A DNA stretch of 64,000 nucleotides, from positions 744,001-808,000 of the forward strand of contig NZ_JAJFAX010000001.1 in NCBI RefSeq assembly GCF_019710475.1. Reading direction: 5' to 3'. The notes under the pieces are model-generated. The model saw only the letters and a program-made list of their open reading frames with translations, was not told where the DNA came from and did no database searches. Source of the stretch: Glycomyces sp. TRM65418 (lineage in GTDB: Bacteria > Actinomycetota > Actinomycetes > Mycobacteriales > Micromonosporaceae). Every line of letters begins with the position of its first letter. The first letter of the stretch is position 1. The position numbers and the translations under genes are program-made. Below are positions 1-7,760 of this stretch, in pieces.

Positions 1-825
1 GTCGCCTTCACCGGCGGCGAACGTGAAGGTCGTCTCGGTGCCGTTCTCGGGGACCGTCACGGTGACCTCGAGGCCCTCGCAAGTGACGGTGGACTCGATG
101 GTCGGGCAGGTGGGAAGGCCTTCCCATTCGATGACCGTCGGCTCGCCGTCGTCGACGACCACGGTGACCGTCAGACCGGCCTCGACGTCCTCGACGAAGA
201 AGGACTCGGTGTAGGGCTCGTCGACCTCGGGGGTGACGACGATGTCCTCACCGGATCCGGTGCTGATGGTGAACGTCGAGAGCGCCTCGGGGTTCCCGTT
301 GGAGACGGTCACGGTGATGCCGAAGCAGTCGCTGTGGTGCGTCAGGGCGGGCTCGGGGGTCTCGGGTTCGGGGTCGGGCTGGCAGCCGGTGTCCGGCTTC
401 TCGACGGTGACCGGCTCACCGGGGTCGGTGCGCTCGTTGCTCCACTTGGTGGCCACCTTGAGCGACACGCTCTCCACCCCGGCGTCGAGCACCTGGGTGG
501 CCGTGATGGGGGCCTCGTCGAGCTCCGGGTCGGGCAGCTTGACCTTGTCGCCGAACGTGGTGCCGAGCGTGAAGGCGCCGGTGATCTCGGCATCGCTGTC
601 CGACTCGACGGTGTCGATCCAGGCTTCCAGGTCCGCGGGCTTGTTGTGCCAGTCGCCCTCGACGACGGCCCATTCAACCTGCCAGCTGCCGTCGGGGAGG
701 CAGGTGGGGGTTCCGGTGACGTCGGGGTGGTGCGCCTGCGCCGCGGAGGCGAAGGTGACCGCTCCGGCGAGGCCGAGCATGACGCTTCCGGTCAGGCCCA
801 GCACCCGCTTGAGGGTACGGTTCAT
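1..825 (-). CDS. Secreted surface protein, partial (C-terminus beyond left edge)
   Basis: The reading frame is open from an ATG at 825 to the window edge (275 codons), so the C-terminus is missing. The start is supported by an AGGAG Shine-Dalgarno element 5-6 bases upstream. The N-terminus is a typical signal peptide: Asn-Arg-Thr-Leu-Lys-Arg, a hydrophobic core, then cleavage near AAQA-HH around residue 31. The mature part is acidic and rich in Thr, Val, Pro and Glu, with Pro-Glu linkers and scattered Cys, suggesting small beta-sandwich modules. Such actinomycete proteins often end in an LPXTG-type or hydrophobic anchor, but that end is not visible. No enzymatic motif is seen. Function unknown; probably a cell-wall-associated structural or adhesive protein. 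Confidence 0.75.
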   Translation of the reverse strand, partial: MNRTLKRVLGLTGSVMLGLAGAVTFASAAQAHHPDVTGTPTCLPDGSWQVEWAVVEGDWHNKPADLEAWIDTVESDSDAEITGAFTLGTTFGDKVKLPDPELDEAPITATQVLDAGVESVSLKVATKWSNERTDPGEPVTVEKPDTGCQPDPEPETPEPALTHHSDCFGITVTVSNGNPEALSTFTISTGSGEDIVVTPEVDEPYTESFFVEDVEAGLTVTVVVDDGEPTVIEWEGLPTCPTIESTVTCEGLEVTVTVPENGTETTFTFAAGEGD

Positions 826-931
826 GGTTCTCCTAAGAATGACAATTGCATTGGGGGGAATCGGGGCCGCGCGGTCAGGGGGTGTGAGGTTCCGACCGGC
901 TTCGGCACCGTACCAAATGAGACACGTTGCA

Positions 932-950
932 ATGCGACAAGAGGTCGCAT
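932..950. promoter_or_regulatory. 7-5-7 perfect dyad upstream of surface-protein gene
   Basis: ATGCGAC, five bases, then GTCGCAT form a perfect inverted repeat about 107 bases upstream of the surface-protein start at 825. The 826-1063 gap is otherwise featureless apart from the Shine-Dalgarno element. The dyad could be an operator or a short hairpin; no regulator gene lies beside it. Confidence 0.35.
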
Positions 951-1063
951 AACAATAAGGTAACGAGCCCATGGCGAACGACGGTGTCCCAAGGGCGTCG
1001 GAAGGCGGACACGACGAAACGGCCGAGCGCCGGCCCGGCCGTCGTCGGCAGTGGGGGCGGCGG

Positions 1064-2170
1064 CTAGTCCGCGTCCGGTGCGGCGCCGTCGATCTCCTCC
1101 TCGGTGAGGTACCCGGAGTCGACGATCACCTCCTGGTAGTTCTCCACGGTGACGTCGACCGGCGGCAGCAGGTACGCGGGGATGAACTTGAAGCCGTTGT
1201 CATAGCTGCCGAGGTCGTTCACCTCGGGGCTCTCGCCGTCGACGATCGACCGCACCATGTTCGCCGCGACCTCGGCGAGGAGGCGGGTGTCCTTGAAGAC
1301 CGTCTCGGACTGGCCCGTGCCCTCTTTGATGTGCTTGAGCGACAACGGCTCCGCGTCCTGCCCGGTCACGACGGGGAAATCGTCCGCACCCGGCTCGTAG
1401 CCGGCGTCGACCAGCGCCTCCACGATGCCCCGGCTGATGCCGTCGTAGGGCGAGAGCACGGCGTGGAGCGGCTCCTCCTCGTAGTGGTCCTCCAGCAGGC
1501 GGGCCATGCGCTCCCGCGCGATCTTGCGGTCCCACCGCTCGGTGGAGGTCGGCTCCTGCTCGGTCTCGCCTGAGAGGATGTTGACCTTGCCCTCGTAGAT
1601 GTAGCTCTCGAGGGTGTCGAGGCCGCCGAGGAAGAAGTACTGGGAGTTGTTGTCGTCCAGCGAACCCGAGAACAGCTCGATGTTGAACGGGCCCGGGTTC
1701 TCCTCCAGGCCCAGCCGCTGGATGATGTGCCTGGCCTGGAGCACGCCGACCTGGTAGTTGTCGAACGAGGCGTAGTAGTCGACGTCGGGGGTCTCCAGGA
1801 TCAGGCGGTCGTAGGAGATGACCGTCACGCCCTGGTTCTTGGCCCGCCCGAGGATCTCGCCGAGGGACTTGTTGCCGATCGCGCCGACGATGAGGAACTC
1901 CACGCCCCCGTCGATCATGGACTTGATCTGCCCGATCTGCGCCTCGACGTCGTCGTCGCCGTATTCGAGGATGGTCCGGTAGCCGAACCCCTGCAGACGC
2001 GCTTCGAGGTCCGCGCCCTCCACGACCCAGCGGTTGGAGGTCGTGGTGGGCATCGCGATGCCCGTGAAGCCGGTGAGCTGGGTCGAGGCCTCGCTCTCGC
2101 CGCATCCGGCCAGAGACACGGCTGCGACGCCCGCCGATCCGTACAGCAGGCCGCGGCGACTGAGGTGCAT
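1064..2170 (-). CDS. ChvE-type sugar-binding lipoprotein (ABC transporter)
   Basis: A 368-residue periplasmic-binding-protein-fold lipoprotein of the ChvE/multiple-monosaccharide-binding type (peripla_BP_4). It should capture sugars at the outer membrane face and hand them to an ABC permease. The ATG at 2170 is preferred because AAGGAG lies 11 bases upstream; an in-frame start at 2206 lacks this. The N-terminus has a Ser-Arg-Arg-Gly motif (possible Tat export) and the lipobox Leu-Ala-Gly-Cys with the lipidated Cys at residue 23. The body has the features of the family: an acidic D-D-D-V-E-A-Q-I-G-Q-I segment, Y-D-R-L-I, and V-T-G-Q-D-A-E-P near the C-terminal lobe. The usual gguA/gguB ATPase and permease genes are not beside it, so it is an orphan here; partners may lie elsewhere. 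Confidence 0.85.
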   Translation of the reverse strand: MHLSRRGLLYGSAGVAAVSLAGCGESEASTQLTGFTGIAMPTTTSNRWVVEGADLEARLQGFGYRTILEYGDDDVEAQIGQIKSMIDGGVEFLIVGAIGNKSLGEILGRAKNQGVTVISYDRLILETPDVDYYASFDNYQVGVLQARHIIQRLGLEENPGPFNIELFSGSLDDNNSQYFFLGGLDTLESYIYEGKVNILSGETEQEPTSTERWDRKIARERMARLLEDHYEEEPLHAVLSPYDGISRGIVEALVDAGYEPGADDFPVVTGQDAEPLSLKHIKEGTGQSETVFKDTRLLAEVAANMVRSIVDGESPEVNDLGSYDNGFKFIPAYLLPPVDVTVENYQEVIVDSGYLTEEEIDGAAPDAD

Positions 2171-2492
2171 GGGGAAGGTACTCCTTCGTACGCGAGAGGG
2201 GCTCATTTCACCCCGAAACTTACACGAGCCGAAAACTCGCCAACCGGGTCATTCCGTAATCGAGCCGTGTCCTGGCGAGGGCGTGAACCGGGATCGGCGC
2301 CGCATCGGGGCGCGTTCCTCCGGTCCGCTCCAGGGTCGGGCGCCGATTGATCGGTTCCATCCCGAAACGAACGTAGAACGTGAAGATGACGCGCTCTCCG
2401 GCGGCCCCCGCCGAAGCGATCGGCCTCGCTCCGGCGCCGTCGTCGCGAGCGCCGCGGAGGGGCTCGCGCGCGGCCCGCATACCATGGCGGGC
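2171..2492. other. Divergent intergenic region, no gene seen
   Basis: This 322-base region separates the divergently transcribed binding-protein gene and the metallo-hydrolase gene, so it must hold both promoters. I see the AAGGAG of the minus-strand gene (2181-2186) but no clear -10/-35 pair, no strong dyad and no plausible small gene. Confidence 0.5.
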
Positions 2493-3410
2493 ATGAGTGA
2501 TCGCTGGATCGAAGTGGCCGACAGGGTGTGGGTGCGGCGCCTCAAGGAGCTGGACCAGTCCCTGGGTCTGGTGATCGGCGACGACAGCTGCCTGGTGATC
2601 GACACCGGCATCCACGCCGAGGCGGGGTACGCGTTCGCGACGGCCGTCCGCGAGCTGACCGACCTGCCGTGGCAGGTCGCCTACACGCACGACCACTTCG
2701 ACCACTGGTTCGGCACCTCCGCGTTCGGCGAGTCCGCGATCTGGGCGGTGGAGGACGGCGCCGCCTACATCAGCCGCGGCGACCGGCAGCGCAAGGCCTG
2801 GGCCGCGACGTACCGCCGGCAGGGCCGCGAGGAGGACGCCCGGCGCATCGGCCGCTCGCCGCTGGTCCCGCCGAACTGCCGCGTGAGCGGTGCGATCGGG
2901 TTGAACCTGGGCGGGCGCACGGTGGTGCTCCGCCGAGTGGGACTCGCCCACACCGACAACGACATGGTGATCGAGGTGCCCGACGCGGGCGTGCTGTTCG
3001 CCGGCGACCTGCTGGAGAACGGCGCGCCGCCCTCGTACGACGCGGCGTTTCCGCTCGAGTGGCCGCAGGCGGTGGAGTACCTGCTGAGCTGGCGGCCCGC
3101 GGTGGTCGTCCCCGGCCACGGCGAGCCGGCCGACTACTGGTGGGCGCGCGGCCAGACCCGCGACTTGGCGGAGGTGGCGAAGCTGTGCGCCGAGGTGGCC
3201 CAGGGTCTGATCCCGGAGGGCGAGGCGATCGAGCACGGCCCGTTCGGCGCGGCGACCATGCGGACGGCGCTGGACCGCTGGAGGGAACTGGCCCCGCCCC
3301 CGCCGGAACCGGCCCCGCAGCGTCAGACCGACACGCCCGCCGGGACTCCTCCCCCGCCGGTGATCGTCTACGACGTCTTCGACTACAGCATCGACCTGAC
3401 GCAACGCTAG
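2493..3410 (+). CDS. Metallo-beta-lactamase-fold hydrolase
   Basis: A 305-residue MBL-fold protein. The zinc-binding signature is complete: His-Asp-His-Phe-Asp-His (His66, His68, Asp70, His71), then the family's His in A-H-T-D-N-D, Asp in F-A-G-D-L-L and His in V-P-G-H-G-E. It should bind two metal ions and hydrolyse an ester, thioester or lactone-type bond in the cytoplasm; the substrate cannot be read from sequence. The C-terminal 35 residues are Pro-rich, ending in a hydrophobic acidic tail. An ATG at 2484 (three codons earlier) is equally possible because neither has a strong Shine-Dalgarno. It is a single gene convergent with the haloperoxidase-like gene. Confidence 0.85.
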   Translation: MSDRWIEVADRVWVRRLKELDQSLGLVIGDDSCLVIDTGIHAEAGYAFATAVRELTDLPWQVAYTHDHFDHWFGTSAFGESAIWAVEDGAAYISRGDRQRKAWAATYRRQGREEDARRIGRSPLVPPNCRVSGAIGLNLGGRTVVLRRVGLAHTDNDMVIEVPDAGVLFAGDLLENGAPPSYDAAFPLEWPQAVEYLLSWRPAVVVPGHGEPADYWWARGQTRDLAEVAKLCAEVAQGLIPEGEAIEHGPFGAATMRTALDRWRELAPPPPEPAPQRQTDTPAGTPPPPVIVYDVFDYSIDLTQR

Positions 3411-3453
3411 GGGCGCGCGAGCGACCCCCGGCGCGACGAGGGCGGAACGCCGC

Positions 3454-3482
3454 GGCGGCGGGAACCTCGCGGCCCCGCCGCC
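3454..3482. terminator. Possible bidirectional hairpin terminator
   Basis: GGCGGCGGG (3454-3462) and CCCGCCGCC (3474-3482) form a nine-base-pair stem with an 11-base loop between two convergent genes. No U-tract follows, as is common for actinomycete hairpins, so this rests on position and stem strength. Confidence 0.45.
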
Positions 3483-3504
3483 TTCGTGCGGCGGTCGCGG
3501 GTTC

Positions 3505-4776
3505 CTACGCGCGCAGGTGGTTGGCGAAGACGTGCTCGCCGACCCGGTTCCCGAGCTTGACGCCGGCGTCCCCGTCGAACTGGTAGTGGACGCCGAGGAA
3601 GACCCGGCTGCGGGCGTTCTCCTCGGCCGCGGCGGTGAACGACTGGTACAGCCGGGTCTCGCCGTCCTTGGAGTGGGGGTCCTCGGTGCCGACGGTGTAG
3701 GAGGTCTCGTCGGTGTCGAAGAACAGCCGCATGATCGCGGCCCAGGCCCCGCCGAACGTCGCGTGACCGGAGACGTAGGCCGGGAAGGGCGGCGAGAACG
3801 ACTCGCCCCTGCGGTTCTGCGACAGCGGCTCCCAGCCGGCGTCGGGCTGCGTGTCGGGGCGCCCGTCGCGGTCGGCGTAGCGGATGGCCTGTTCGGGCCT
3901 CCACAGGTCGATGCTGGTGCGGTACTTGGCGTCCCAGGCGGCGATCCCGGCGTCGCCCAGGGCGAGGCCGAGCAGCCCGAACAGGCGCACGTTCTGCTCG
4001 ACGCCGAGTCCGACCTGGCGGGAGAGGCGCGCGGCGGCGTCGAACAGCTGCCCCGGCGGCTTGTAGGTGCCGTCGAGGTCGTTGGCCCAGAAGAAGGCGA
4101 TCCGGGCTTCCTCCTTGGTGCGGCTCCGCGAGTCCCGGCCGCCGAGTTCGCGGACCTCTTCGAGCTGACGCTCGTACAGCGGCGAGGCCATCAGCCGCGC
4201 GTACTCGTCGCAGCCGTCGGGCGGCGGGGGCCGGAACTGGCCGCCGTCCTTGAGGGTGAACGGGGTGACGCCGCCCCAGTGGGGGGTCGCGGCCGGACCC
4301 GAAGGCGTGGGCCGCCAGGCGCCGGGCACCAGTTCGGACTCGTAGGAGTCGTCGCCGTCAGCGCCGTCCTCGGCGCGGTCGCGGACGATCGCCTCGGCGA
4401 CCGCGGCGCCGATGCGGGCGCCGCGGATGAGCTGGACCGGCGTGCAGCGCCCGCGGATCCGGGCGAACGACTCGTCGAGCTCGGCGCTGTAGTCGCGTCC
4501 GGAGTAGACGTTGCGGAGCACCTCGAAGGCCGCGTACGAGAGGGCGGCGGCGAGGACCGGCGGCTGGTCGTCGTCGGGCAGCTCGGGGGTCCGCGACCGG
4601 TACGGTGCGCCCTTGCGGGTCACCGACACCAGTGCGTCCCACTGGGCCGCGTGCATCATGGCGCCGGCGCGGGACAGCGGTCCGGGCGGACCGCCGACTT
4701 CCCTGAAGGTGGCGAGTAGCGTATCGTTCCAGTACAGGACCGGATCGAAGGCGTGTTCGTTCTTGGAATCGGCCAT
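3505..4776 (-). CDS. Vanadium-dependent haloperoxidase/PAP2-family protein
   Basis: A 423-residue all-alpha protein of the vanadium chloroperoxidase/PAP2 superfamily. The anion (vanadate or phosphate) pocket can be followed: Lys284 and Arg293 in K-Y-R-T-S-I-D-L-W-R-P, Ser336-Gly337-His338 in V-S-G-H-A-T-F, and Arg391 with His397 in R-V-F-L-G-V-H. These match the conserved Lys, Arg, Ser-Gly-His, Arg and His of the family. Actinomycete members have mostly been annotated by homology, and halide oxidation versus phosphatase activity cannot be decided here. No signal peptide is evident. The ATG at 4776 has AGGA eight bases upstream. The gene stands alone, upstream of and codirectional with the MarR regulator. 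Confidence 0.85.
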   Translation of the reverse strand: MADSKNEHAFDPVLYWNDTLLATFREVGGPPGPLSRAGAMMHAAQWDALVSVTRKGAPYRSRTPELPDDDQPPVLAAALSYAAFEVLRNVYSGRDYSAELDESFARIRGRCTPVQLIRGARIGAAVAEAIVRDRAEDGADGDDSYESELVPGAWRPTPSGPAATPHWGGVTPFTLKDGGQFRPPPPDGCDEYARLMASPLYERQLEEVRELGGRDSRSRTKEEARIAFFWANDLDGTYKPPGQLFDAAARLSRQVGLGVEQNVRLFGLLGLALGDAGIAAWDAKYRTSIDLWRPEQAIRYADRDGRPDTQPDAGWEPLSQNRRGESFSPPFPAYVSGHATFGGAWAAIMRLFFDTDETSYTVGTEDPHSKDGETRLYQSFTAAAEENARSRVFLGVHYQFDGDAGVKLGNRVGEHVFANHLRA

Positions 4777-5012
4777 AGCCTGTCCTCAGCTTCGTGGCAG
4801 ACGGGTGCATGGCGTGAGCCCTGGCGGTGCATGGGAATACTCGGCCAGGGCCATGCCGTGTTCACGCGAAACGGCATGGTCCATCTGCAGTGGATTCGGG
4901 TGTCGCTGTTCGGCGGGCCCACGCCCGCTGGTCCGTGGTGCGATCTGGCTTCCGGTCCTCAGTATATGGTCGGGCCGCCATCCCGTGGGTTCCGCGAAGG
5001 GACGATCCGGCG

Positions 5013-5516
5013 TTAACCGAACGGCTGATCCTCGAATGCGCCGTGCAGTTTGCGGAGCAGGCCCCCGAGTTGCTTGCGCTCCTTGGCGTCGAGTCCCGCC
5101 AGTGCCTCTTCCAGGATCACCAGCTCGGCCCGCACGGCGCCCTCGACGGCCTCGCGGCCCGCTTCGGTCAGACGGATCTTGAGACCGCGCCGATCGCTCG
5201 GATCGGGAAGGCGCTCGACGAAGCCGGCCGACTCGAGCTTGTCGAGCCGACCGGTGAGCCCGCCGGAGCTGAGCATGAGGCTGGCGCCGATCTGCTTGGG
5301 CGAGAGGGTGAATGGTTCGCCGGAGCGCCGGATGCTGGCGAGGACGTCGAACTCGTTGCGCCCGATGCCGAACTCGGCGAACGCCGCGTGGTTCCTGGCG
5401 CTGACCTTCTGCGAGATGCGGTGGATGCGCCCGAAGAGGGCCATCGGGTCCAGCTCGAGATCGGGCAGCTCCCGATGCCACTGCTCGATGATCCGGTCGA
5501 CCGCGTCCTGCTTCAT
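5013..5516 (-). CDS. MarR-family transcriptional regulator
   Basis: A 167-residue winged-helix regulator of the MarR family. The helix-turn-helix lies around residues 60-95 (F-D-V-L-A-S-I-R-R-S-G... L-S-P-K-Q-I-G-A-S-L) followed by the wing with the D-P-S-D-R-R-G motif that is diagnostic of MarR proteins. It is transcribed divergently from the EamA/oxidoreductase genes across a 130-base gap that holds four regularly spaced half-sites. The natural reading is that it represses the exporter operon and perhaps itself, being released by a small ligand. The ligand is unknown; there is no Cys in an obvious redox-sensing position. Confidence 0.92.
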   Translation of the reverse strand: MKQDAVDRIIEQWHRELPDLELDPMALFGRIHRISQKVSARNHAAFAEFGIGRNEFDVLASIRRSGEPFTLSPKQIGASLMLSSGGLTGRLDKLESAGFVERLPDPSDRRGLKIRLTEAGREAVEGAVRAELVILEEALAGLDAKERKQLGGLLRKLHGAFEDQPFG

Positions 5517-5581
5517 GGCCTCATTCTGCCCTGCCCGCGTCGGTGGGACGGAAGTACCTCTGGGCGAGAAAACTCAGAGCC

Positions 5582-5635
5582 AAGCATCTTGATTTAAAGT
5601 AGCTTGCGTGTAAGCTACTTCTAGACAAGCTACTT
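5582..5635. promoter_or_regulatory. MarR operator array: four AAG-N3-CTT boxes, 15-bp period
   Basis: Four nine-base boxes of the form AAGNNNCTT begin at 5582 (AAGCATCTT), 5597 (AAGTAGCTT), 5612 (AAGCTACTT) and 5627 (AAGCTACTT), each separated by exactly six bases. The second is the exact reverse complement of the third and fourth. A candidate promoter for the plus-strand exporter, TTGATT (5589-5594) and TAAGCT (5611-5616), lies within the array, and the last box ends one base before the AGGAG ribosome site (5637-5641). Binding would therefore block both transcription start and early elongation. Confidence 0.75.
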
Positions 5636-5646
5636 CAGGAGTCGCA

Positions 5647-6552
5647 ATGAACCGCAGCACCACGGACCTCCTCCTCACCGCCCTCGCGCCGGTCATGTGG
5701 GGCACGACCTACCTGGTCACCACCGAGTTCCTCCCCGCCGACCGCCCCTTCCTCACCGCCATGATCCGCGCCCTCCCCGCGGGCCTGCTGCTGATCCTCC
5801 TGTCACGAAGGCTCCCCACGGGCGCCTGGTGGTGGCGGTCGGCCGTGATCGGCACGCTGAACATCGCCGCCTTCTTCGCGCTGCTCTTCATCGCGACCTA
5901 CCGCCTCCCGGGCGGCGTCGCCGCGGTGGCCGCGGCGGTCGGCCCGCTGGCGACGGCCGGTGCGACCCTGCTGATCCTGCACCAGAAAGTGCGGCTGCGG
6001 ACCTGGCTGCTCGGCCTGGCCGGCGTCGGCGGCGTCGCGATGGTGGTCCTGACGGCCCAGGCGAAGCTCGACACCGTCGGTGCGCTCGCCGGCGTCGGCG
6101 GCGCGGTCTCAATGGCGGTCGCGGTGGTCCTCACCAAGCGATGGGGCATGCCGAAGGAGGCCGGCCCGGCCGCCCTCGCCGGATGGCAGCTGACCGCCGG
6201 AGGGATCCTCCTCGTCCCCCTCGCGTTCGCCGTCGAGGGCGCGATCCCCACGCTCACCGGCACGAACCTCCTCGGCTACTTCTACCTGGGCCTGGTGAAC
6301 ACCGCTCTGGGCTACTGGCTGTGGTTCCGCGGCATCGGCCGCCTCTCGGTGGTCCCGCTGAGCTTCCTCGGCCTGCTGTCCCCGCTGACGGCCGCGACCC
6401 TCGGCTGGCTGTTCCTGGGCGAGACGTTCACCGCCTGGCAGACCGCCGGCTTCGCCGTGGCCCTGGCCGCCACCGTCACCGCCCAGCTCCAGAACCGGCC
6501 CCGGCAGCCGAAGCTCCCGGCCGAACCCCGGAAGCTCCTGGCCCACGTGTGA
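5647..6552 (+). CDS. EamA/DMT-family exporter
   Basis: A 301-residue integral membrane protein with ten predicted helices arranged as two EamA repeats, the drug/metabolite transporter (RhaT/YdcZ-like) architecture. The first repeat begins with L-L-T-A-L-A-P-V-M-W-G-T-T-Y and the second carries the matching L-V-N-T-A-L-G-Y-W-L-W-F segment. It should export a small metabolite or drug using the proton gradient. AGGAG at 5637-5641 sets the ATG start. It is divergent from the MarR gene and followed after 35 bases by an oxidoreductase, with a 12-base direct repeat (6551-6562, 6565-6576) in the gap. Confidence 0.9.
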   Translation: MNRSTTDLLLTALAPVMWGTTYLVTTEFLPADRPFLTAMIRALPAGLLLILLSRRLPTGAWWWRSAVIGTLNIAAFFALLFIATYRLPGGVAAVAAAVGPLATAGATLLILHQKVRLRTWLLGLAGVGGVAMVVLTAQAKLDTVGALAGVGGAVSMAVAVVLTKRWGMPKEAGPAALAGWQLTAGGILLVPLAFAVEGAIPTLTGTNLLGYFYLGLVNTALGYWLWFRGIGRLSVVPLSFLGLLSPLTAATLGWLFLGETFTAWQTAGFAVALAATVTAQLQNRPRQPKLPAEPRKLLAHV

Positions 6553-6587
6553 GACGACGAGACCGAGACGACGAGAAGGAACCCCGA

Positions 6588-7220
6588 ATGCGCATCATCA
6601 TCTTCGGAGCGGCAGGCATGGTCGGCAGCCGCACCGCGGTCGAAGCCCTGGCGAGGGGCCACGAGGTCACCGCGGTCGTGAGAGACCCGAATCGCGAACT
6701 CCCCCAGGGCGTGGGCATCGAAGTGGGCGACGCGGGCGACCCCGCGGCGGCCGCCCGCCTGATCGAGGGCCACGACGCCGCGGTGAGCGCCGTCCGAGCC
6801 CCCGTCGGCCAGGAGGCGCTGCAGGTCGACGCGACCGCGGCCCTCCTCAAGGGCGCGGCGGTGAGCGGCGTGCGCCTGCTGATCGTGGGAGGCGCGGCCA
6901 CGCTCCGCGTGCCCGACAGCGGCAAGGCGGTCCTCGACGACCCGCGGTACATCGCGGAGGAATGGCGGGCGGTGGCCGAGGCCAGCGCGGCCCAGCACCG
7001 GCGCTGCATCGAGGAACGGGAGGCGGACTGGACCTATCTGAGCCCGCCGGCGATGCTCGCCCCGGGGGCGCGCACCGGCGCGTACCGCCTGGGCCGGGAC
7101 GATCTCCTGACCGACGCCGCCGGGATCTCGCGGATCTCCGCCGAAGACCTGGCGGTGGCGATCGTGGACGAACTCGAGCACCCGAAGCACCGCCGGACCC
7201 GATTCACCGTCGCCGCCTGA
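6588..7220 (+). CDS. NAD(P)-binding oxidoreductase, atypical SDR (YwnB-like)
   Basis: A 210-residue Rossmann-fold protein of the atypical short-chain dehydrogenase group (NAD(P)H-binding, YwnB/NmrA-like). The dinucleotide motif is M-R-I-I-I-F-G-A-A-G-M-V-G-S-R at the N-terminus; the V-R-D segment after strand two suggests NADP preference. It lacks the Tyr-x3-Lys catalytic pair of classical SDRs, so it may be a quinone/NADPH-sensing reductase or a regulatory binder. AAGGA seven bases upstream supports the ATG. It is the second gene of the MarR-controlled cluster and probably shares a transcript with the exporter. Confidence 0.85.
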   Translation: MRIIIFGAAGMVGSRTAVEALARGHEVTAVVRDPNRELPQGVGIEVGDAGDPAAAARLIEGHDAAVSAVRAPVGQEALQVDATAALLKGAAVSGVRLLIVGGAATLRVPDSGKAVLDDPRYIAEEWRAVAEASAAQHRRCIEEREADWTYLSPPAMLAPGARTGAYRLGRDDLLTDAAGISRISAEDLAVAIVDELEHPKHRRTRFTVAA

Positions 7221-7287
7221 ACGAGGCGATCCGAATTCGTCGATGAACCGGCCCGCAGAACACGAATGTAGTTCTAGCATGGGCAGC

Positions 7288-7626
7288 ATGGAGATCAGTG
7301 CAAAAGGAACCTTGGTAGAGGAACTCGTCCGCACCGCCGCAGAGTCCTCATCGGGGCGTGCGGGCCGGACCGTGCACGGCGGCAACGGGCGGATCCTGGG
7401 GCAGACCCTGGTCGCGTTGAACCGCGGCGCCGTCCTCGACGACAACCCCAACCCCGCTGAGACGACGTTCCTGGTGATCCGCGGCAAGGTGCGGCTCTCG
7501 GCAGGCGGAGAGGTCCAGGAGGGGGCGCCGTTCGAGGTGCTGGCGGTCCCCGACGTGGAGGACTACGACCTCGAGGCGCTGGAAGACGCCGTCGTGCTCC
7601 TCACCGTCGCCCGGCCTTCCGAATAG
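7288..7626 (+). CDS. Small cupin-domain protein
   Basis: A 112-residue single-domain cupin. Residues 30-105 show the cupin pattern G-x-V-L-D-D-N... E-T-T-F-L-V-I-R-G-K-V-R-L... and P-F-E-V-L-A-V-P, but the usual metal-binding His residues are mostly replaced (Asn/Glu positions), so metal-dependent catalysis is doubtful. Three in-frame ATGs (7243, 7279, 7288) compete; the conserved part begins at 7288 and none has a good Shine-Dalgarno, so the start is uncertain. It lies 67 bases after the oxidoreductase and ends before a strong hairpin, so it may be the last gene of the MarR-linked cluster. Confidence 0.75.
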   Translation: MEISAKGTLVEELVRTAAESSSGRAGRTVHGGNGRILGQTLVALNRGAVLDDNPNPAETTFLVIRGKVRLSAGGEVQEGAPFEVLAVPDVEDYDLEALEDAVVLLTVARPSE

Positions 7627-7645
7627 CCTTCGGGGAGAGCGGCAT

Positions 7646-7678
7646 CCGGGACCGCGGCCGCAACGGCCGCGGTCCCGG
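7646..7678 (+). terminator. Hairpin terminator after cupin gene
   Basis: A perfect 15-base-pair stem (7646-7660 with 7664-7678) with a CAA loop sits 20 bases after the cupin stop codon. No U-tract. It probably also ends transcription from the convergent ABC permease gene. Confidence 0.7.
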
Positions 7679-7760
7679 TCGCCTCGTTCCGACGTCAGGC
7701 GGTGGCGAAGGGTTCGATCCGCCGCAAGTCGCTCTCGGGGCTCCCTCCGGCCCGCATCCC

